From DASYTH01 sp035762905 (GTDB lineage Bacteria; Actinomycetota; Actinomycetes; Mycobacteriales; Pseudonocardiaceae), in assembly GCF_035762905.1 (NCBI RefSeq), contig NZ_DASUCC010000040.1:1-64000 (forward strand): DNA of 64,000 nt, in the 5' to 3' direction. The notes under the pieces were generated by a model. That model saw only the letters and a program-made list of their open reading frames with translations. It had not been told where the DNA came from and searched no databases. The translations under genes were made by a program, and so were the position numbers. Numbering within the stretch: the first letter of the stretch is position 1; each line of letters opens with the position of its first letter. Of this stretch, positions 58,925 to 64,000 are shown in pieces.

Positions 58925-61620
58925 GACGGCACCGACAGCGGGGCCAGCCGGCGCGGGCGGGGAATCATGGCGGCGGCCACCCGGCTGCGGAACAGCAGCG
59001 GCAGCAGGGCCACCGTGCCGGTCCACCCGGTCTGGTGGCTGGCTCCGATCCCGGCTCCGTTGTCGCCGTGGAAGTACTCGTAGAACAGCACCAGATCGCG
59101 CCAGTGCGGGGAGTCGTGCGGAATCGGCGCGTCGCCGTAGAGCGGCCGGCGGCCGTCCGGCCCGGGCAGGAAGGTGCCGGTGAGCCGGTCGCCGATCTCC
59201 CGGGCCACCTCGTACAGGGTGGCCTGCCGCCCGGATCCGGTCGGGCACTCCACGGTGAACTCGTCGCCGAAATAGGCGTACAGGTTGAGCAGCGCCCGGA
59301 TCAGCATCACGTTGATCGGGAGCCACACCGGCCCGCGCCAGTTGGAGTTGCCGCCGAACATGCCGGAGTCGGACTCGGCCGGCACGTAACCCACCCGGTA
59401 CTCCTGCCCGTCCACCCGCAGCACGTAGGGATGCTCCAGGTGCCACCGGGACACCGAACGGATGCCGTGCGGTCCGAGGAACTCCGCCTCGTCCAGCATC
59501 CGCGCCAGGATCCGGCGCAGCCGCGCTTCGTCGAACAGCGCGAACAGCATCGGCCCGGTCGCCCGGCTCTGCCGGCCATGCCCCCACAGCGCCTTGGTGA
59601 CCGCGGGATGCCGGTCCAGGAACCCGGCGGCGTCGGTCACCAGCCCGGGAAACGCGGTGCGCACCTCGCTACCCAGCACGGTCGCGGCCGCCAGCGGCAT
59701 CAGCCCGACGATCGAGCGCACCCGCAGCGGGGTGGCGCTGCCGTCCGGGCGGCGCAGCACGTCGTAGAAGAATCCGTCCTCCTCGTCCCACAGGCTCATC
59801 CCGTCCGGGCCGACATGGTTGGTGGCGGCGGCGATCCAGGCGAAGTTCTGCATCAGCATCTTGGCCTGTTCCAGGTACACCGGGTTCTGCACGGCCAGTT
59901 CCACGGCCATCTGGGTCAAGTTCTCGCAGTACAGCGCCATCCACGCGGTGCCGTCCGCCTGGTCGATCCAGCCGCCGGTGGGCAGCGGCGCGCTGCGGTC
60001 GAACACACCGATGTTGTCCAGCCCGAGAAAGCCGCCCTGGAAGATGTTCCGGTCGTCGGTGTCCTTGCGGTTGAGCCACCAGTCGAAGTTCCGCATCAGC
60101 TTGTGGAAGGCGTTCTCCAGGAACGCCCGATCCCCCTTGCCGGTCCTGGCCTTCTCGAACTCGTAGACGAACAGCGTCGCCCAGGCGTGCACCGGTGGGT
60201 TCACGTCGCTGAAGTTCCATTCATAGGCCGGCAGCTGACCGTTGGGATGCAGATATCGCCGGCCCAGCAACAGGTTCAGCTGCTGCTTGGCGAACGCCAG
60301 GTCGACCGGGGCGATGGCCACCGCGTGGAAGGCCAGATCCCAGGCGGCGAACCACGGATACTCCCAGGTGTCCGGCATGGAGATGATGTCCTCGGCGACC
60401 ATGTGCCGCCAGTCGCTGTTGCGCAGCGGAACGTCGGCGGCCAGCGGGTCGGCGCCGTGCTCTTCCAGCCAGCGCTCCACGTCCAGCGCGTAGTACTGCT
60501 TGGACCACAGCATCCCGGCCAGCGCCTGGCGGCAGACCAGCCGTTCGTCGGCGCTGAGGTCCGTGCCGAGCACGCCGGCGTAGTACTCGTCCGCTTCCGC
60601 GATCCGGGCGGCGAACACCTCGTCGAATCCGGCGAACGGGTCGGTGTCGGTCTGGATGTCGGTCAGCCGCAACCGGATCGTCGCGGTGCCGCCGGCCGGA
60701 ACGGACGCTATGTGATGCAGCGCGGCCTTGGTGCCGGTCCCGCTCGGGTCCACGGCGCCGGCCTCGCCGTGCACCACGGCCCGGTGGATACCGTCCTTGA
60801 CGTACCGGGAGTCGTTGGCCGATCCGAAGACCCGCTCGTTGTTGGTCTCGTTGTCGGTCACCAGCACGCCGACGGTGGTCTCGCCGTAGAGCCAGCGGAC
60901 GCCCAACTCGGCGTGCTCGGCGCGGACCGTGGCCCGGCCGCGCAGGTCGCTTATCGCGTGCAGCCGGGGTTTCTCGGCCCCACCCGCCCACGACCAGGTG
61001 TGCCGGAACCACAGGGTGGGCAGCACGTGCAGCAGGGCCTGCGCCGGACCGCGGTTGTGCGCGGTGATCCGCATGAGCACATCCTCCGGCGTGGCCTTGG
61101 CATATTCCACCTCGACGTCGAAATACCGGTCCGCACCGAAGATTCCGGTGTCCACCAGCTCGTACTCCGGGTCGAGCTTGCCGCGCATCCGGTTGGTGGC
61201 CACCAGATCCGCGTAGGGGAACTCGGCCTGCGGGTACTTGTAGAGCATCTTCAGGTAGGAGGAGGTCGGCGTCGCGTCCAGGTAGAAATAGCATTCCTTG
61301 ACGTCCTCGCCGTGATTTCCCTCCGCGTTCGTGAGGCCGAACAGCCGTTCCTTGAGAATGGGGTCGGCGCCGTTCCACAGGGCCAGCGCGAGGCACAGCT
61401 GCTGCCGGTCGTCGCAGAATCCGGCCAGACCGTCCTCACCCCACCGGTAGGCCCGGTAGCGGGCCTGATCGTGGGTGAAGGCGGCCCAGCTGTCCGGCCC
61501 GGTGCCGCGGTCCTCGCGCACCGTCCCCCACTGCCGTTCGCTGAGGTACGGACCCCACCGCCGCCAGGCGACTCCGGTCAGATCAGCCTCGTCGAGCCGT
61601 CGCCGTTCCGCGTCAACCAT
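58921..61620 (-). CDS. MGH1/GH63-type glucosidase
   Basis: 899 aa, ATG 61620. An N-terminal beta-sandwich-like domain (CFYLDATPTSS-type region with ECYFYLDATPTSSYLKMLYK) and a C-terminal (alpha/alpha)6 barrel with YPWFAAWDLAFHAVAI, GRRYLHPNGQLPAYEWNFSD, ESDSGMFGGNSNWRGPVWLP and HGDNGAGIGASHQTGWTGTV. Matches bacterial GH63-like proteins of about 880 residues that hydrolyse alpha-glucosides such as glucosylglycerate-type solutes or glucose-capped oligosaccharides. It is upstream of and translationally coupled to the GH13 gene, suggesting joint turnover of one alpha-glucan or compatible solute. Confidence 0.87.
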   Translation of the reverse strand: MVDAERRRLDEADLTGVAWRRWGPYLSERQWGTVREDRGTGPDSWAAFTHDQARYRAYRWGEDGLAGFCDDRQQLCLALALWNGADPILKERLFGLTNAEGNHGEDVKECYFYLDATPTSSYLKMLYKYPQAEFPYADLVATNRMRGKLDPEYELVDTGIFGADRYFDVEVEYAKATPEDVLMRITAHNRGPAQALLHVLPTLWFRHTWSWAGGAEKPRLHAISDLRGRATVRAEHAELGVRWLYGETTVGVLVTDNETNNERVFGSANDSRYVKDGIHRAVVHGEAGAVDPSGTGTKAALHHIASVPAGGTATIRLRLTDIQTDTDPFAGFDEVFAARIAEADEYYAGVLGTDLSADERLVCRQALAGMLWSKQYYALDVERWLEEHGADPLAADVPLRNSDWRHMVAEDIISMPDTWEYPWFAAWDLAFHAVAIAPVDLAFAKQQLNLLLGRRYLHPNGQLPAYEWNFSDVNPPVHAWATLFVYEFEKARTGKGDRAFLENAFHKLMRNFDWWLNRKDTDDRNIFQGGFLGLDNIGVFDRSAPLPTGGWIDQADGTAWMALYCENLTQMAVELAVQNPVYLEQAKMLMQNFAWIAAATNHVGPDGMSLWDEEDGFFYDVLRRPDGSATPLRVRSIVGLMPLAAATVLGSEVRTAFPGLVTDAAGFLDRHPAVTKALWGHGRQSRATGPMLFALFDEARLRRILARMLDEAEFLGPHGIRSVSRWHLEHPYVLRVDGQEYRVGYVPAESDSGMFGGNSNWRGPVWLPINVMLIRALLNLYAYFGDEFTVECPTGSGRQATLYEVAREIGDRLTGTFLPGPDGRRPLYGDAPIPHDSPHWRDLVLFYEYFHGDNGAGIGASHQTGWTGTVALLPLLFRSRVAAAMIPRPRRLAPLSVPS

Positions 61621-61687
61621 GCCGTCCAGCCTGTCCCGCGCCCGCGTGCGCGAGGGTCACCCCCGGAGGATGAATCCGGCGGGCGGT

Positions 61688-61702
61688 ACCCGGTTACCGG
61701 GT
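61688..61702. promoter_or_regulatory. Palindrome in the divergent GH63/HAF control region
   Basis: ACCCGGT-T-ACCGGGT, a perfect 7-bp inverted repeat 68 bases before the GH63 start codon. A plausible regulator site; no regulator gene is adjacent. Confidence 0.4.
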
Positions 61703-61815
61703 GAGCGGCAGCCTTCCCGCAGTTTCGGCCGTGCCGCTGGATCATCCGGCGCCGCCGCGGCTACGCTCTGCCCGCTCGAAATCCGAGCCTTCTCAACGAA
61801 TGGGGGAACTGCCAC

Positions 61816-62847
61816 ATGCCCAGTCTGACCAGAATCGCCCGCGGCGGCGGGTTGGCGCTCGCCGGAGCGATCGCGCTCACCGTCGCCGTCTCCGTCCCGG
61901 CGTCGGCCGCGCCGACCGTAGCCGAGCTGAGCCCGCTGCCCGGCGCGGTGCACGCGGTGCCCACCGACATCAACGCCAAGGGTGATGTCGTCGGCGGTTC
62001 CGGCAACTTCTCCGGCGGGTTCCAGCACGCCGTGCGCTGGTGCGCCGACGGCTCGATCACCGATCTCGGCACGCTGCCCGGCGGCCAGTTCAGCTTCGCC
62101 AACGGGATCAACCGGGATGGGGTGATCGTCGGCCGGTCCGACAACCAGGCGGTGCGCTGGAACACCGACGGCACCATCACCACCCTCGTGCCGCTCGCCG
62201 GGTTCAGCGACGCCTGGGCGACCGCGATCAACAACCGCGGGATCATCGCCGGCGAGGCCTGGGACCGGTCCACCGGTGTGCACCGCGCGGTGCAATGGCG
62301 GCCCAACGGACGGCTCACCGTGCTCGCCATTCCAGCGGGCTACGGCAGCACTCTGGTCGAGGACATCAACCAGGACGGGGTGATCGTGGGCTGGGCGGTG
62401 AGCCCGGCGTTCGCCGACCGCGCGGTCCGCTGGAACACCGACGGCACCGTCACCGACCTCGGCCTGCTGCCCGGTGGCCGGTCCAGCCAGGCGCGCGGAA
62501 TCAACCGGGACGGCGTCATCGTCGGCGCGGCGGACGACGCCAACGGAGGGTTCCACGCGGTGCGCTGGGCGCCGGACGGCACGATCACCGACCTGGGCAC
62601 CCTGCCGGGTGGTTTCGGCACCTACGCGGAGGGCATCAACGACCGGGGCGTGATCGTCGGCTTCACCCAGACCGTGGACGGCGACCGCCCGGTCCGGTGG
62701 GGTCCCAACGGAACCATCACCGACCTCGGCTCGCTGCCCGGCCAGTTCGGCGCCAGCGCCCGGGCGATCAACAACGACGGCACGGTCGTCGGTGTCTCCG
62801 GCTCCGGCGACAACCGCGCCCTGCGCTGGACCCGGCCCGCCGCCTGA
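61816..62847 (+). CDS. Secreted HAF-repeat protein
   Basis: 343 aa. Signal peptide (LALAGAIALTVAVSVPASAA, cleavage near 32). Six or seven tandem repeats of 40-50 residues with the HAF pattern: H-A-V-R-W...G-x-I-T-D-L-G-T-L-P-G-G...A-x-G-I-N-x-x-G-x-I-V-G. Probably a beta-propeller of short blades. HAF-repeat proteins are widespread extracellular proteins without a known function. Monocistronic, divergent from the GH63 gene. Confidence 0.88.
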   Translation: MPSLTRIARGGGLALAGAIALTVAVSVPASAAPTVAELSPLPGAVHAVPTDINAKGDVVGGSGNFSGGFQHAVRWCADGSITDLGTLPGGQFSFANGINRDGVIVGRSDNQAVRWNTDGTITTLVPLAGFSDAWATAINNRGIIAGEAWDRSTGVHRAVQWRPNGRLTVLAIPAGYGSTLVEDINQDGVIVGWAVSPAFADRAVRWNTDGTVTDLGLLPGGRSSQARGINRDGVIVGAADDANGGFHAVRWAPDGTITDLGTLPGGFGTYAEGINDRGVIVGFTQTVDGDRPVRWGPNGTITDLGSLPGQFGASARAINNDGTVVGVSGSGDNRALRWTRPAA

Positions 62848-62862
62848 GCCACGATCGACCCC

Positions 62863-63366
62863 GTGCTGGGTACGGACCGCCTGCTGCTGACCCCGGTGGG
62901 CCCGCGGGACCATACGATCCTGCGGGTCCACTGGGGTGATCCGGACGTCTACCGCTTCCTGTTCGACGGGGCGGCGCCGTCCGATGCGGAGATCTCCGGC
63001 GTGATCGAGGACAGCGAGCGGACCTTCGGCGCACACGGGTACGGCGTGTGGCTGGTGCGGGAGCGCGACGGTGACCGGCCGGTCGGCACGGTGGCGTTGC
63101 GGACGTTGGCGGATCTCGGGCTCGAGGTGGTGTACAGCCTGGCCCCGTCGGTGTGGGGCCGGGGCTACGCGACCGAGGCGGCCGGCGCCGTGGTCGAGCA
63201 CGCGCTCGGGCCGCTCGGACTGACCGAGGTGCTCGCCGAGGTCGACACGGCCAACGCGGCCTCAGCCGCCGTCGTCCGCCGCCTTGGCATGGTCGCGTTC
63301 GCGGTCGTTCCCGGCGTGCTCGGCCCGATGACCCGCTACCGCGGCGTTCGCGACGAGCAGCGGTGA
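62863..63366 (+). CDS. GNAT-family N-acetyltransferase
   Basis: 167 aa from GTG 62863, 15 bases after the HAF gene. RimJ/RimL-type: LGTDRLLLTPVGPRDHTILR, VYSLAPSVWGRGYATEAAGA (acetyl-CoA loop V-W-G-R-G-Y-A) and TANAASAAVVRRLGMVAFAV. Acetylates an N-terminus or small amine; the substrate is unknown. Its last 105 bases overlap the convergent AI-2E gene. Confidence 0.88.
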   Translation: MLGTDRLLLTPVGPRDHTILRVHWGDPDVYRFLFDGAAPSDAEISGVIEDSERTFGAHGYGVWLVRERDGDRPVGTVALRTLADLGLEVVYSLAPSVWGRGYATEAAGAVVEHALGPLGLTEVLAEVDTANAASAAVVRRLGMVAFAVVPGVLGPMTRYRGVRDEQR

Positions 63367-64000
63367 GGTGGACTGCGCGGCGCCGCGGCGGTGCGACCAG
63401 ATGTCGCGCAGGATCAGCTGGATGATCCCGGCGGCCGGGATGGCGAGCAGGGCGCCGAGGATGCCGAGCAGTTCGGCGCCGATCAGGATCGCCACGATCA
63501 CGGTGAGCGGGTTCAGCTTGACCGTGCGGGAGAACACGAACGGCTGCAGCACGTGGTTCTCCAACTGTTGGTACAGCACGAAGAACACGATCACGATGAT
63601 GCCGGCCGGTACCGAGTGGATGAACCCGGCGATCCCGGCCACCAGCGCGCCGAGCGTCGCGCCGACCAGCGGGATCAGGTCGGCGATCGCCACGAACAGG
63701 GCGATCAGCTCGGCGAACGGCACCCCGAGCAGCTTCAGCACCACGTAGGTCAGCACGCCGCAGATCACGCTGATGATCAGGTTCCCGGTGATGTACTCGG
63801 TCACCGTGCGGGCGCAGGCCTTTCCGAGCCGACGCAGCCGCTCGGCGCGCCGCGGCTGCAGCAGCCCCAGCCCGCCGTCGATCACCTTCGGACCTTCGAG
63901 CACGGCCAGGAAGGACAGCACGATGATCGCGATCGTGGCGATGATCCCGGTCGCCACGGCGCGCAGCAGGTTCAGCGCCGGCTCGCTCAGTCCGGTCGCG
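63262..64000 (-). CDS. AI-2E family (UPF0118) transporter, N-terminus missing
   Basis: The frame is open to the window edge (ALNLLRAVATGIIATIAIIV), so the gene starts outside. Characteristic segments: LIISVICGVLTYVVLKLLGV, LIPLVGATLGALVAGIAGFI, ENHVLQPFVFSRTVKLNPLT and LGILGALLAIPAAGIIQLIL. Known members export autoinducer-2, sodium or other solutes; role here open. The hydrophilic tail (WSHRRGAAQSTSPL onward, about 48 residues) lies partly on the opposite strand of the GNAT gene. Confidence 0.88.
   Translation of the reverse strand, partial: ATGLSEPALNLLRAVATGIIATIAIIVLSFLAVLEGPKVIDGGLGLLQPRRAERLRRLGKACARTVTEYITGNLIISVICGVLTYVVLKLLGVPFAELIALFVAIADLIPLVGATLGALVAGIAGFIHSVPAGIIVIVFFVLYQQLENHVLQPFVFSRTVKLNPLTVIVAILIGAELLGILGALLAIPAAGIIQLILRDIWSHRRGAAQSTSPLLVANAAVAGHRAEHAGNDRERDHAKAADDGG

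Noticed and set aside
59035..61704. An 889-codon plus-strand frame
   Set aside because: Antisense to the GH63-type gene, with no domain signature and low-complexity Val/Gln/His composition.

Overview
The window is high-GC DNA with dense, often overlapping genes, GTG/TTG starts, TAGGGT-type -10 boxes and many XRE, LacI, GntR, ROK and SARP regulators. This points to a soil actinomycete, most likely a member of the Pseudonocardiaceae or a close relative. The family level is an inference from style and gene content. I found no rRNA, tRNA or CRISPR array.

Region 1 (1-8.4 kb) is an accessory zone full of decayed mobile DNA. It holds an ArsR-SRPBCC fusion gene cut by the left edge, an XRE regulator pseudogene with two in-frame stops, a STAS fragment, IS5-, IS481- and IS630-type remnants or elements, and four pieces of one tyrosine-recombinase family. 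Intact genes in it are a 183-aa unknown protein, a spermidine-synthase-like protein and a stand-alone LigD-type 3'-phosphoesterase domain. A diverged 49-bp direct repeat (2023-2071 and 6821-6869) brackets most of it. The zone ends inside the 3' end of a glycosyltransferase gene.

Region 2 (8.4-12.6 kb) has a GT2 glycosyltransferase, an NAD-dependent sugar epimerase, a secreted M14 zinc carboxypeptidase and a nucleotidyltransferase-fold protein. Region 3 (12.6-21.4 kb) is the most coherent unit: a Liv-type ABC importer (binding protein, LivH, fused LivM-LivG, LivF), then a FadR-type GntR regulator and genes resembling 4-oxalomesaconate hydratase (PIG-L fold), 4-carboxy-4-hydroxy-2-oxoadipate aldolase (RraA fold), 4-oxalomesaconate tautomerase (PrpF fold) and a vicinal-oxygen-chelate extradiol dioxygenase. 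Together they look like uptake and meta-cleavage of a gallate-like trihydroxy aromatic, ending in pyruvate and oxaloacetate, with an unusual dioxygenase class for this route.

Region 4 (21.4-32.7 kb) contains a divergent VOC protein / YafY-type regulator pair, an NlpC/P60-like secreted protein, a 1230-aa XRE-STAND-transmembrane-WD40 protein, a secreted pectate lyase, and a LysR / molybdopterin oxidoreductase pair. Region 5 (32.7-45.2 kb) is for plant polysaccharide use: a secreted discoidin plus beta-helix protein behind a tandem palindromic operator, LacI and ROK regulators, and a divergent operon of an oligopeptide-type ABC transporter with a GH1 beta-glucosidase, probably for cello-oligosaccharides. 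Region 6 (45.2-50.5 kb) has a DUF1023-type hydrolase, two small exported or membrane proteins and a large SARP-NB-ARC-TPR regulator. Region 7 (50.5-64 kb) holds a FadB-type/TesB/SDR fatty-acid operon, a family VIII esterase, a small HExxH secreted protein, an M24 peptidase, a GH13-GH63 glycosidase pair, a HAF-repeat secreted protein, a GNAT acetyltransferase and an AI-2E family permease cut by the right edge.
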